Source: Ypsolopha sequella (lineage: Eukaryota > Arthropoda > Insecta > Lepidoptera > Ypsolophidae). Taken from it: a stretch of DNA of 64,000 nt. Made by a program: the position numbers and the translations under genes. Numbering within the stretch: position 1 is the stretch's first letter; each line of letters begins with the position of its first letter. The notes under the pieces are model-generated. The model was not told the origin of the DNA. It saw only the letters and a list, made by a program, of their open reading frames with translations, and did no database searches. The stretch is taken from positions 18,116,898-18,180,897 of the forward strand of contig OW204009.1 of assembly GCA_934047225.1 (NCBI GenBank). The letters run 5' to 3'. This document shows, piece after piece, positions 32,828 through 45,179 of this stretch.

Positions 32828-33690
32828 ATTGGGATACTTAAACGGAAAGAAAGGGTAGACTCCGTAGTGTCTCAAATATAAATATTTAATGAATTTGTTT
32901 TGAATACGCTCCAACATGGGGCAATGTTTAGCCTCATGTGGAGCCCAGATAACTGAGTTCACTTCCATTTGACTCCTCACAATAGCATTGTATAGTACTA
33001 TTATAGCCTGGATGTTTGTAAAGCCACGCACTATGCGAAGAATAAACCCGAGATTCCTGTATGCTTTTGTACAAATGTTTGTAATATGTTCCCTATAAGT
33101 TAGATCGGATTTTAGTTGGACGCCCAGGTCTCTCACTTCGGTTTCTCTTTGAATGTGCTTGTCTCCGACTTTGTAGTTGTACTCGATGGTTTTGTGTTTT
33201 CGAGTAAATGTAATAAGTGCACATTTCGTGACGTTGTATTCAAGCTTATTTCTCGTACTCCAGTCCACCACCCTGTCGATGTCATTCTGCAATATCTCAC
33301 AGTCCTCAGCTTAAGACTTAAGCTTAAATTACTTGGCGATTACTTAGTAATCGCCAAGTAATTTAAGGTCATCTGCAATTAGAGTTTTTGACAACATTCT
33401 CAAGGTCATTTATCATAATTATAAACTCTAAGGGCCCAAGATTGCTGCCCTGACTTACGCCTGACCTGGTTTGATATGGCTCTGAGGAGTACCCATCATA
33501 TTCCACGTACTGGCTTCTGTCGCCCATGCAGCTAATAAAAAACCCAAGTAGATGGGGAGTACATCCGATGTCGGCCAACTTTATAAGTAAACATCGTTAT
33601 CCACTATATCGAACGCTTGTCTGTAGTCAAAAAACGCTGCGTCTACTTGTCCTCCGCTGTCTACAACAGTGTATCTACAATGTATCTAAA
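32828..33690 (-). pseudogene. Jockey-like LINE reverse transcriptase, broken (5' of BEL insertion)
   Basis: Minus-strand pieces in order: FFDYRQAFDIVDND (motif A), GVSQGSNLGPLEF (motif B, 33369-33578), ADDLK (motif C, in another frame after a one-base slip), then a C-terminal segment with DWSTRNKLEYNVTKC and DLGVQLKSDLTYREHI ending KYPNLF at the BEL junction. There is a stop between motifs A and B, and stops within the palindrome at 33323-33367. The 5' end of the LINE is missing. Confidence 0.75.
33323..33367. repeat. Perfect 21-bp inverted repeat with 3-base loop
   Basis: CTTAAATTACTTGGCGATTAC, loop TTA, then its exact reverse complement. It overlaps motif C of the dead LINE and carries in-frame stops. 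A second 17-bp palindrome (AGCTTAAG A CTTAAGCT) abuts it at 33308-33324. Confidence 0.9.
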
Positions 33691-33734
33691 CCTACTATAA
33701 AAACAAAATTACCTTACAAATAAAACCCTAACTA

Positions 33735-33820
33735 TCAAAAAGACCGCCCCTCATCGTACCCGGCGCAAAGATCCCCATTACGCTGGCTGCGTTCCCGCGT
33801 TGAATGGCTAGGGACCAAAT
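33735..33820 (-). pseudogene. Nuclease-like retroelement fragment (copy D, C-terminal end)
   Basis: Minus strand reads SLAIQRGNAASVMGIFAPG then a stop about ten codons later, matching the ends of the copies at 4277 and 58875. Confidence 0.5.
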
Positions 33821-34294
33821 ATATATATATACATATATACCAAAACAATGAAAACTAAGTTATAAAATGGCGAAAAAAAAATCTATTAGAAAATAAGCTA
33901 TGGGAATTCAAACCATTCTCTATTAAAACCTCAAAATATGGCTGTATGGGCTAAGTTTCCTTGGCCTATCAATCAACTTCGTGTAACTATATTTTTATTA
34001 TTGCGGAATAAGTTATTTAAAAGTACTGTTTTGTTAAGAAAGCTTTTCTTTTAAATGTTTAGTTTTCTGTATTAGAGATATGTACCAATTAAATGATCAC
34101 TGTGCACGATTTTTGAGTTCATAATTAGGATTTTACGATATATACGAGTAATATTTGTGCAACTGTAACACAGTTTGAGACATTGGGACACGAGTGCTAG
34201 TAATAATTTTGCACGAGTGTTCCAATGTCTAATTATGTTCAGTTGCACACAATACTTTATCTACGACCATCAAAAATATCGTATTTATTTATAA

Positions 34295-35885
34295 CTAGCT
34301 TCTGCCCGCAGCTTCGCCCGCGTCGGTTACAGGAAACAAATTACATTTTATTCAGAAACAAACACTATGTGCTCTCACTCCCTCTAGGAGTCAAGGTGTA
34401 GTGCTCGGCCTTCGGCCTCACGAGCGCGTTTTCCGTCCTCACATGCTCGTTTTTCGGCCTCACCAGAGTGCCAAACACGGGGACTCACCGATCAAAGTTT
34501 TTCCGAAAGAGTGTCAAAATCCCTATCAGTTGTTAAAAAATGACAAATTTGAATACGGAAGCGTAATTGGCTACCCTGAATGCCGCTTGAGTCTTTTGCA
34601 AATCGGAATACTTTTTTGGACCTATCGAAACTGTCAAAACCAGTAAATTTTTTTTTTGGACATGTAGCCCCGGCTTGACCGATCACTATAGTTGAAACCA
34701 AAACTCCCTACGATTAGCCGTTCGGGAGATATGGCCGATCAAATGTTTGGCAATTTTTTTTCGTTTTTCTTACCGTCACCTAGATCTCGCCAAGCCCTTT
34801 TCTTAGAGTACCATGAACATAGTTCTAGCATCAGCCGTTTGGGAGATACGGGCTTTGACACTTTCGGCAGGTAGATCTCGTCGAACCTTTTCCTAGACAC
34901 CCATCAACATGGGTCTAACTCTAGCCGTTTGGGAGATACAGGCCGTCAAAGTTTTGACATTTAAAAAATGAACTTTTTTTGGCACCCCGTGGTCCACCCC
35001 CTAGGGATGTACCACCTTCCGTTCCAAAGATATTTTGCTGGGATTTTGATAGATATAGATACATAGATAGATAGATAGACAGATAGATAGATTGTGGATA
35101 TATAGATACCTCAAAAGGAAAAAATTGAACCCTAATAGGATCACTTGTGTGGCTGTCTGTCTGTCCATCTGCTACAGCCGATTTGCTCTGGCACACATAC
35201 ATTCAAGAATTTTCATGTCTTCTATATAAATTTCAAAATCGATGCCATTTTCGTAGTTAACGTCCCAAAAAACTATAAAAACGACACCCATATTGATATT
35301 TACACATTTCAACATTTCAACCCCATCGCACCCCAACAGGGGGTGATGGTATTTCACGTCCACTACGTTGGATTTAGAAATCGTTGCTGTTTTCATAATC
35401 AGCGACCCGATAAACCATACAAACGATACCCTTGTTGGTTTTCAGACTTTGTCACCCCATTTCCCCCTTTTAGGGGTTGAATTCTGGAAAAGCCTTTTTC
35501 AAGTCCACCACGTTGGATTTTAAAATTGTTGTTGTTTTCGTAATCAGCGATCCGATAAACCATACAAACGATACCCATGTTGATTTTCAGACTTTGTCAC
35601 CCCATTTCCCCCTTGTAGGGGTTGAATTCTGAAAAAACCTGAAAGACATGTTTACTCATTTATAGATAGAAGTACTCCTGTGAAGTCTCGAATAAAATAG
35701 TCTAACTAATCTTGTTTCCCCATACAACATTTGGACTCCCGTTCCACCCTCCTTTCTTAGTGGATGCTTACACTATATAAGGTATCTATATGCAACATTT
35801 AAAGTCTCTAGGACCAGCGGTATAGGCTGTGCGTTGATATATCAGTCAGTCAGTCAGTCAAGACTTTGAATTTTATATATACAGA
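34295..35885 (-). mobile_element. Helitron-like non-autonomous element (copy 2)
   Basis: On the minus strand it starts TCTGTATATATAAAATTCAA after an A and ends GCGGGCAGAAGCTAG before a T. Same block order as 19246-20861, including CACCCC-type paired blocks, GATA microsatellite and CTCCCAAACGG repeats. Length 1591 bp. No ORF with recognisable function. Confidence 0.65.
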
Positions 35886-35889
35886 TGTT

Positions 35890-36800
35890 TTCAACTAACA
35901 ATTTCACGAAAAATAAGAAGAAGAACATTCTTTCATGAACCTTGGGTGCGTCGTCTCGGTAATGCGGCTTGAAGGCTAATCATGAAAAAGGGGCCCTGGC
36001 TTAAGGGGAACGAAAATACAAACAGAAATAAAATGTCAGCTTTCGGATGATTTTGTTGCAATAATTAGGTTACGTATAGCCATAAAAAAAATACATGTTT
36101 TTGGTTGAACTTTAAGGTATTCATTTTCCACAAACCACGTTAATCGATTCATATTTGTACTGTCAATGAATTTTTTTGTAACCCTCTATTGCACACTTCT
36201 TATCGATTTTGTTTCAGGTATCGCTTTCGCGATTTTGTTGGTTTTTTTTTATAAAATTAGTGTGAATGATATCTATTCATTTTCCAAATACCACGTTATT
36301 CGGGTCAAAAAAAGCACCCCCTTTTTCCAAAAATATGTAAATCCACTGATGCAGTCAGCGGCAGCAAGATATTGTCAGTCTACGCCTAGCGTTGGCGCCC
36401 GTAAGACGTGGAACCTGTGCCCTTTTTTGCAAGCTATAAATATCTCCCAAAACTACTTCAAAACACATTGAAATTAATTTTATAAAGTAATATTTCGAGG
36501 AGCATCATATTCCTACCGTTAAAAACTCAACAAAATATGCGTATGAGTGATTTAGCTACATCGTGCCATAGTCATAACAACAAAACGAATGAATTTGGAA
36601 TGAATTCATACTTTTATGCGGGAAAATAATATATGGTACTCTAAAAGAATAATTTTGTGATCGTTATTGAAACCCAAATTAATTTACTTATACTTACTGA
36701 GATCTGTAACAAAGGTCAATGACCTTTTCGTGAAATTACCCTCTAGTATTGGCTCACCATTTCAGGTCCAATAAGTGAAGTTTTTTGCAAATTATATAGG
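35890..36800. other. No recognised gene
   Basis: AT-rich. A 101-codon plus ORF at 36166-36471 has no recognised domain. Confidence 0.3.
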
Positions 36801-36804
36801 TACA

Positions 36805-38576
36805 CTTACTTGGGATAAATCGCCAAGCATTTAAAATATAGAAATTTATTTTGAAATATTTACAGTGCATGGCAAAATTATTAGATCGTAGATAATCCTG
36901 TCGGTACATGTTCAGGTTCTGTTACGCAAAATGAAAACAATGAAACTCTTTTAGGATCAATTTGTTATCCCTATGTTTGGCTGTCTGTCCGTTTGTCTAG
37001 ACAATTTTTTCTGGGTAAAATTAATAAATACCAATATAAACGGCCCTCTATAGAGCTGTAAAAACATACTTTTGACGTTTTTATTTATATTACGTTTTAG
37101 GTTTTTACGTTTTTTTTTTACGTTTTTCATAGAAATTTTCTCACTATGAAAATGTAGGGATGAACACTTGAGATAATATTTTGCATTTAAAAGTCAACAC
37201 AGAAAGGAATTGTTGAACAAATAATGTAAAAAATATGAAAACCATGTTGTTCTATTCTAAAGGATTAATTCTATTAGTAATCTACTGTTACTGGAAAGGG
37301 ATTAATTATCTACTGTTCAATGTGGCGATAGCTTTGTTTATTTTTTTCCTTGAATTATTTTTTACTAAGGTAACAAATAGTTTAATACAAGGTTTTCCTT
37401 AAGAGGTCCCTTTACCCCTGTATTTTTCTTGAAATTCATACAATAGGTATAAACCGAATGTGAAGTCTACAGCTTATTTTCTTCATATCTTTTTTCATGA
37501 GTATATTCTAGTGACATCTAACTACGTCTCTATACAGCCCAAAAAGCAAAATTTGATAAAACACCATCATAATAGCTGTCAGGATATCGTCAATATTGCC
37601 TCGTTTTTACGCAAAGTTTAACAAGTTTGTATACTTTTATCTATACTGGAAATAAAAAAGAGAGAAATACAGGCGTCGTTCATGTTAAGATGACTAAGTT
37701 TACACACTTTGCTAAGTATAAACAATTAACGTTTCATGGAAAACTGTTTTGACCTGAAACCATTTCACAAATTCAATTAACTTATTTTGAATATCTTGTC
37801 ATCTTGCACTTCTTGATGAGAAATACAATTTCAATAAGTAAAAATACAACTTTTAGTTAAGAAAACTTATCGTTAAAAGTCTGCTGTATGCATTAACATA
37901 TTTTTAATTATGTTACAATATTAATAAAATAATTGGCTTATCCGTCGTCGTGATACCAGCCGTAAATTTCTAAAATAATCTGATATCACGCTTATGGAAA
38001 ACCCAATTATTTTGAAGATACCATAATATCATTAAAATATGTTTATATATGTCTTAGCTAAAAGTTGTACTTTACCGTTATAATTATTTCTTAATAATAT
38101 ATTTTGTTACAAATTCGGAGAAATAGCCCTTAAGGAAAACCTTGTATGAAAATATTTGTTATCTTTGTAACAAAGAAAAAAAAAATAAACAAAGCTATCG
38201 CCACATTGAACAAACAGTAAATTATTAATCCCTTTAGAATAGAAAGATATGGTTTTATATTTTTCAAATGCAAAATATTATGTGAAGCGTTGATCTCTAT
38301 ATTTTCATAAGGAGAAAATTTGTATGAAAAAGTTAAACAAAAGGCCATAAAAACGTTATAATATGTTTTTTTTTGCACGGCTGTAAATATTAGCATTTAT
38401 TGATTTTACCCAGAAAAATTGCCTAGACAAACGGACAAACAGACAAACATAGGGACAACAAATTAATCCTAAAAGAGTTTTGTTTTTTCATTTTGCGTAA
38501 AGGGACCTGAACATTTCAAACTATGATACAAATAAATTTCTATATTTTAAACACTTGGCGATTTATCCCAAGGGTA
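36805..38576. mobile_element. Long inverted-repeat element, about 1.77 kb
   Basis: Ends (CTTGGGATAAATCGCCAAG and its reverse complement) and about 600 bp inward are inverted repeats with small differences, for example TGCCTAGACAAACGGACA near 38420 against TGTCCGTTTGTCTAGACA near 36990. A second, smaller inverted repeat occupies the centre (37840-38090). Non-coding; a foldback or TIR transposon of unknown family. Confidence 0.7.
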
Positions 38577-39940
38577 AACAGGTGTCCCAAAAGTCAACGC
38601 TTTCCCTTGGAAGGCTGGTAGGCCAGCTTATGACTGACCAGAATATCAAATTATGACCTCAGCAAAAAGTAGATAGTCATCGAGTTGATGGTACTTTTAT
38701 AAATTCGAATAGATTTTTGAGAGTCAAAGCTAACCAGTTCTAAATTCTAAGAATAAAATTTTTGTTGCGCAAATCTGAATAGTCATGCTATTGATAAAGT
38801 CAAAAATAAACCTTGAAATGCTGTTACATCAGGAAGAAAAATAAAAACCCAATTTATGAGCAATTTTTTGTAATTAGGTTAGTTCGATACCACACCCTGA
38901 AAAAAAATGTCCTATGTTAGTTTTGCAAATTGTCTTAAATAACGGCTCATCAAATATTGTTTTTCAAATGATCTGGCAATTTCTGTGTATTACTTTTGAA
39001 AAAAAAGTTATTGCTATTTTACTACCAAAGGAGCTGCGTATTTTTTAAAATAATTATAATTTAGAATGAAAGAGTGGCGGGCAGTAAAAATATTTGACGT
39101 TCATTAGAAATGCCATTTAACACGCGTTAGAGTGAGATAAATAGTGACGCTATTTAAAATGAGTTGGAATGAGATAGTAACGCAGTTAAACGTGGTTGAA
39201 TGAGAGAGGCATAATTGATATAGGCTACAGTGAGATAGATAGTGACGTGGTGCATTCCTTCTGAGAATATTTGTTAGTTTCCACTTTTTGTAATAACAAC
39301 TTTAGTAAAAATTTTTTGTAAAGAAATTTTTGGTCCAATTTATTTTCCCGCAAGTGTAAAACCAGCTCAACGGGTGAAAAATATTTAAAGAATGGGCAAT
39401 GGTGACAATTAATCGTCACAATATTATTATGTATCTCTAAAGGAGTGTCTGAAATGTTCCGAGGGTCAACTGATAAATCAAACACTCAAAAAACCACTTT
39501 TAGCCGACCATAATAAATTTACGTCCCGACGTGATAGCAAGTAGGATCAATGCCGTGTGACGATGATCGAAATACACTAATAAATTAGATAAAATAAAAT
39601 ACGTATTACTTTTGACCCTGCCTCGTCCACTCTATTCGTATTTTTGCTATGGTGACGCGAGCTTAGAGACCGGGACGAATTTCCCCCTGCGTATCGTAAA
39701 ATAGAATAAGCCACGCCCGGAACTGGTTTTTGTTTTGGCTATGTCATACTCTTAAGAAATTATATCGGGACTTACTTCTCGTCTCTGTTGTTGATTGGGT
39801 CTCTAGTGGTTTTATAATAAATTGGGCCAATCGCACCGCAGAATCACGGTGCTATATATTTTTGCAGTTTGGGTGTAGATAATAGTAGTTTATGCTAGAA
39901 GGTCGAAAAGGAATAAATTGCGAGGAAACGTAGCCGAGTA
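38577..39940. other. No recognised gene
   Basis: 39100-39245 has repeated GTGAGATA(A/G)ATAGTGACG motifs. An 86-codon minus ORF at 39225-39485 is unassigned. Confidence 0.3.
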
Positions 39941-39944
39941 ATTT

Positions 39945-40280
39945 ATTGCTCTTACGCCCGTGTATCATACTACGTTTTTCAGTGCATAGTGTGACGAAAT
40001 AAAACAAATATAATCAAAGAAAACAATTTAATTATAAAATTTGAAAGTTACATTATTACATGATTGGCTCAAAAGGACTGTATCCAGAGCCGTTAAACAG
40101 TGTAAAAAAAGTATTACATTTATGGTACACAGGAAAGGTTGCAGGTTAGCCAACTTCTCGTAAATACATTAAAAAAAGTAATAATAAAGCCCTAGGGCAA
40201 AATAATCGACTTTCTGTTCGGTTTTGATGCATAAAAAGTGGGCCTCGTAAACTTGCATTGAAAAATATGTGTTTGGCAAA
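39945..40280 (-). repeat. Inverted repeat arm (pairs with 43575-43890)
   Basis: TTGCTCTTACGCCCGTGTAT, ACTACGTTTTTC, GGTTGCAGGTTAGCCAAC and GTCGATTATTTTGCCC-type blocks recur in reverse order and strand at 43575-43890. The two arms enclose 3.3 kb. Confidence 0.65.
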
Positions 40281-41280
40281 TTATATTTAAAAGTTTTATA
40301 CATTCCAGATATTGTCTAATAAATAGTAATAGTAATAAATACTAATGTATTGCAAGTGCAAAGCGACTTTATAAAAAATAAAAAAACCTAGATCATATAC
40401 ATACTTTATTGTTTCTTTTCTTCCAAAGGACGAAAAACAATTTTCAAACTAGACTGCTCAAAAGTTTGATGCTCAAACAATATTTGTTGCAATACGCCAT
40501 TCACTACTACGTCAATGCAATATGCTGTACATTGTAAATAAGTAATTAATTAAAATTCTGTCACGCAGGTGATAATGAATGACTTTCAATATCAGATAAT
40601 GAAAAATGGTTTCTATTACGAATTAATAAAAACTTTTCTGATCGTCAAATTAAAAATGAGAAAGGAGGTGCATATATCTATGTAGACTCAGCTGCCTAAC
40701 AAGAATTAGACTTATTTCTTATAATATCAGTTAATATGTGTTAAAATTTTTACATTAATGTGGCCCCGTCGGAATAATTAGCAACTCGATTTGTGCTGGT
40801 TGAAATTCCGAACAAAATTATATTAAAATAAAGCCCTTATCAGCTTGCAATGCAACATGGCTGTTACGTCAGTCGCAGCGGCTGACAAGTGCGAAAATAG
40901 TGTGTTTTTAATTTATTTTATCTAAAATAAAATTAATTTCCAAGAACTGAGAAAACCAAATCATTTTATATTATTTTGCCTAGAAGTTTATAAATTTTCA
41001 TACTGTTTCGATGAGAACTGCAGCAGTTATGTTGTTACAAGTGAAGAAAAAATCGAGAAATAATGGTAAACTTATAATTTTCTTGCTTCACTTGTGTATA
41101 TCATAATGGAATTCAGGAAAAACCACATCACTATTTGTATCATGCAGATTACTATGTATTTTTCTTATGTTGAAAAATGCTATAGTTACCGTATAAAATG
41201 GTTACAAAGTTACTTAGTTCAAGGTCGTTGGCGTTGGCGCCTTAAGTACATTTTACCTCAGAACTGAAAACCTAGTTTAT

Positions 41281-41413
41281 AATGGTTTCGAAATATATTT
41301 CGGCCAACTTATGGCCGTCGTCAGTCGAATAAGTAAATAAAAAAGATATTTGACATGTCAAATATTTCAACTGACCACGACGGCCACGAGTTGGCCGCAA
41401 TATATTTAGAAAC
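41281..41413. repeat. Inverted pair of hairpin motifs (H4 and H5)
   Basis: Minus 41281-41327 carries CTGACGAC-GGCCA-TAAGT-TGGCC-GAAATATA; plus 41368-41413 carries CGACGGCCA-CGAGT-TGGCC-GCAATATA. Same architecture as 25256-25397 but with different stem bases. Confidence 0.55.
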
Positions 41414-41800
41414 TATTAATACTTTTTTATTTATACACTATAGTCTATTTTAAACAATAAAAGGCCAAAGAAAAGGCTTAAAAATATTATTTATTAAATT
41501 ATTATTTTAAAATGGGTAAATTATGAACAAATAGTGGAGGGTAATGGGCGCTGCTCTGCGGTAGAACAGTTTCAACTATCACGGCGGGCAGAGATCACTA
41601 TCAGATGATACAGGGCGTCAAAAGTATGGAATGATTTGCCCCCACCCATCAGAGAGTGCAAAACAAAGGCAACATTCCGTATTAAATTGAAAAAGTACCT
41701 TTTAGATATACAAAAATAATATAAGCCTTGTAATGAAAATTTTTGTTATTTTATATATTTTTATTTTATAGAATTAAATGAGACTTGAGGATAATTCATG

Positions 41801-42351
41801 ATTTATATAAAAACGGCTCACCTCAATACGTGTTATGATCGGGAAAGCCGACCAGTTTCAGCAGATTTAGACTGCCTTCATCTGGGCGAGTAAAGACGTT
41901 TACGCGACGACGTTACGCCTCACACTGCGGGCTGCGGCTCGCAGGGCTCGGGATGACATCGATGCAGATGGTATTGGTGGTCGGACCGGTAGGGCGTCCG
42001 CACAATTAGTTACTTCCGGGCTTGCGTTATTATTTACCGGAGTGACACCAAACAACGATAAACATCATATATACTATAAGTTCCGCGTGTTTATCGTTGT
42101 TTGGTGTCACTCCGGTAAATAATAACGCAAGCCCGGAAGTAACTAATTGTGCGGACGCCCTACCGGTCCGACCACCAATACCATCTGCATCGATGTCATC
42201 CCGAGCCCTGCGAGCCGCAGCCCGCAGTGTGAGGCGTAACGTCGTCGCGTAAACGTCTTTACTCGCCCAGATGAAGGCAGTCTAAATCTGCTGAAACTGG
42301 TCGGCTTTCCCGATCATAACACGTATTGAGGTGAGCCGTTTTTATATAAAT
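41801..42351. mobile_element. Foldback element: perfect 264-bp inverted repeats, 23-bp spacer
   Basis: The left arm 41801-42064 and right arm 42088-42351 appear identical in reverse complement over their whole length. The interior 42065-42087 is TCATATATACTATAAGTTCC plus three bases. The arms are GC-richer than the surroundings. A single partial arm exists at 7960-8143. Any transcript would form a 264-bp double-stranded RNA. Confidence 0.92.
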
Positions 42352-42359
42352 TATTTTTA

Positions 42360-43570
42360 TTTTGGTATATATGTATATAATTTATGTTTTATATAAATAT
42401 AATTATTTATTTATATATATCTCCTGCACATTCTTCTTATCTTTATGTGTATTTAAATATAAGCCACCTAGCATAGGTATACGTTAAGTTTTAATATTAA
42501 TTTTAAGTCAGGGTTCAGCAGAATACCAGCGCTGTAGCCCCTACTACAGCATTAAGCTGAGCTGAAATCCTTTTTTATTTACCACTGTTTTCCTAATGTT
42601 ATGTTTACTCGTACTGTTTGTTAATTTGTATTGTTTGTTATTTTGTATGTTTTTATGTTCTTTCTCGTGTTTGTGGTATTTTAAAATAAATTACTTTTCT
42701 TTCTTTCTTTCTTTCTTTCCTGGACTCTTTATAGCCTAAGAACTTAATTTTGAGATATAATGAAATATAACGCCCAAAAAATCGCAAGTACTTACCAGAA
42801 TTTAATCCCCATTTTAATATAAAATTATCAGCAATAAACGTAAAGTCTGCTAACCTAAAAAAGGCAAGTATTTTCAGAATAATCGCTGAGCTATCCAAAA
42901 AGGCCACGCATGCACCAAATATGTACTGGCATTTTATTTAAAAATTTCATCTAAATATGTTACACAATTTTGTCCTAATAAAGTAAATTAATATACAAAA
43001 ATCATTGTTTACCAAAAAAATATAAATAAAGTTCTAAAGGTTCACCGATACTACCGTAAAATGTTTACTAAAGGCTGAGCTTCTTAGAGCTTTCAATAAA
43101 ATAACGGCCACGGCAGATTTAAAGCGGCAGATGTATATAGTAGTTTTGGTAAGTAAAAAATTATAAAATTCATGTTTAATAACGATTTCGGCAGCTAAAA
43201 CTTAGCTGTAAATTAAACAAAAATGGGTCATAGAAAATTATAAAATGGATAATTTTATAAATATACTGAGCAGTGAAATGGTTAAATGGGCAGTTACGAG
43301 TAGGCAGTTGACAAATCAAAACTAGTCTGTTAGAAATCTCATTCTAAGCAGTTCTATAAACAATGAGGTGGTAAAAATTTGATCAGCATAGTATTAAGGG
43401 GCCTCATTGGGTTTTTGGCATTATTATTACATTTTAAATTCAAAACCGAATTTTGAATTTAAAATGTAATTAAATTATTTTTTAGAGGGGGCTTCATCCA
43501 TGAAAACGGAGTCCAAAAAAATTTTTTTTTCTTGCTCTAACATGTGGTGTGTCATTTTCTAGAGCTCATT
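42360..43570. other. No recognised gene
   Basis: Contains a (TTTC)n microsatellite at about 42690-42720 and AT-rich DNA. Confidence 0.35.
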
Positions 43571-43574
43571 AAGT

Positions 43575-43890
43575 AGATCATAAATATATTTTCAATGCAA
43601 GTGCTCGTAAAGGCCCACTTTTTATGCATCAAAACCGAACAGAAAGTCGATTATTTTGCCCTAGGTCTTTATTATTTTTATTATTTTTAATTTGTTTACA
43701 ATGGTTGGCTAACCTGCAGCCTTTCCTGTGTACCATAAATGTTATACATTTTTTTTATCAACTGTTTAACGGCTCTGGATACAGTCCTTTTGAGACAATC
43801 ATAATTTAAAGTTCACAAGATTATATATTTGTTTTATTTTTTCACACTTTGCATTGAAAAACGTAGTATGATACACGGGCGTAAGAGTAA
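43575..43890 (+). repeat. Inverted repeat arm (pairs with 39945-40280)
   Basis: ATGCAAGTGCTC..., GGTTGGCTAACCTGCAGCC, GGCTCTGGATACAGTCC and ACGTAGTATGATACACGGGC blocks. Also related to 12480-12660. Confidence 0.65.
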
Positions 43891-43894
43891 TTGT

Positions 43895-45165
43895 TCAAAT
43901 CGGTTCAGAAATGACGGAGTTATGGAGTAACAACGCCAAAAAAAAAAAAAAACATACAGTCGAATTGAGAACCGCCTCCTTTTTGAAGTCGGTTAAAAAA
44001 ATTAACTGTTTGATAGAAAAATGCAATACCGCTCGGCTGAAATGTATGGAAGGGCAGATTTTTTTTTTTGAGATTTCGGGGTTGGCTTCATAGTAAAAGT
44101 TGTTCTATACCATTGACTGAATAAGCTCTTCAAATATGGTTACACCTTTCTGTTACACCCTGTATATCAAGTTGAAACGGATACCTCCTCTACGAATTAT
44201 TATTCGTAGTAATCAGATGGACTATATGGGACAGGTTGACAATGGTACTAATATTTTTTTTGCTTTATGACATTATTTTCTCCTGTGTTGTATTTTTGGA
44301 AGGAAAAGATTTTAAAACGAAACTAAAAAATTGGCTATTAGAGCGCAGTTTTTATAGTACAGGTGATTTGTTTGCTTTCAAACCTTGACATACTTAATTT
44401 TGACATATTGAAATTTTTTTAAATTGACGTTGTATCCATATTAAAACTGATCTTGTTTATGAAAATTGTATGATAATTTGTTTATAGAATCAAATTTTAA
44501 TTAATATTTGCATGCCTAGGTAAGGCTGAATACCGAGACATACCATTTTATATTACCACCATTTAATGTGTATTCTGGCAAATAAATATATTTGTATTTG
44601 TATTTATCTCTTCATTCAATTAAGTGTACACATTTGTCTGTAACAAAAATTAAGAAAAAAAAGACACGACCTTGCTAAGTTTTTTACCCTTCTTCTTAGC
44701 AAGACTATATATTTATTATATTTACATATTTCATTATATTTTCCTATATTAATAATATTACTTATTCCTATACTATTTATTTTATTGAAGTGTATTATTT
44801 TATTAAATTTAAGTAAACCTAACCTTTATTTATTTGTGAATTTCCCCATATTTTTTTTATATAAAACTATTAGACATAGATTATTTTATTATATTACATT
44901 AAAACCAACCTGTAATAAGTGTATCTGATATACCTACATTACATTAATAAATATATTTCATTTAATTTAATTTCGTCAGGAATTTAATAACAATTTTGTT
45001 GCAATCGAAGCATGATGTGAAAAAACGAATGATGGTAAAGCGAAAAAATTTTCGAATTGTCACCTTGGATAATGTCATAAAGAACCATATACAAAAACTA
45101 CCCTCATTACTATAAAAAAGTTCCGATACCGAGAATACTTTGAACTCCCCTCGTTTTTTACTTTA
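43895..45165. other. No recognised gene
   Basis: AT-rich, with TAACCT(T)TATT and ATTTTATT runs. The TCTTGCTAAG...CTTAGCAAGA hairpin near 44670-44705 recurs near 54632-54672, suggesting a LINE 3' UTR shared by both places. Confidence 0.35.
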
Positions 45166-45179
45166 AAGGTTTTTGATTG

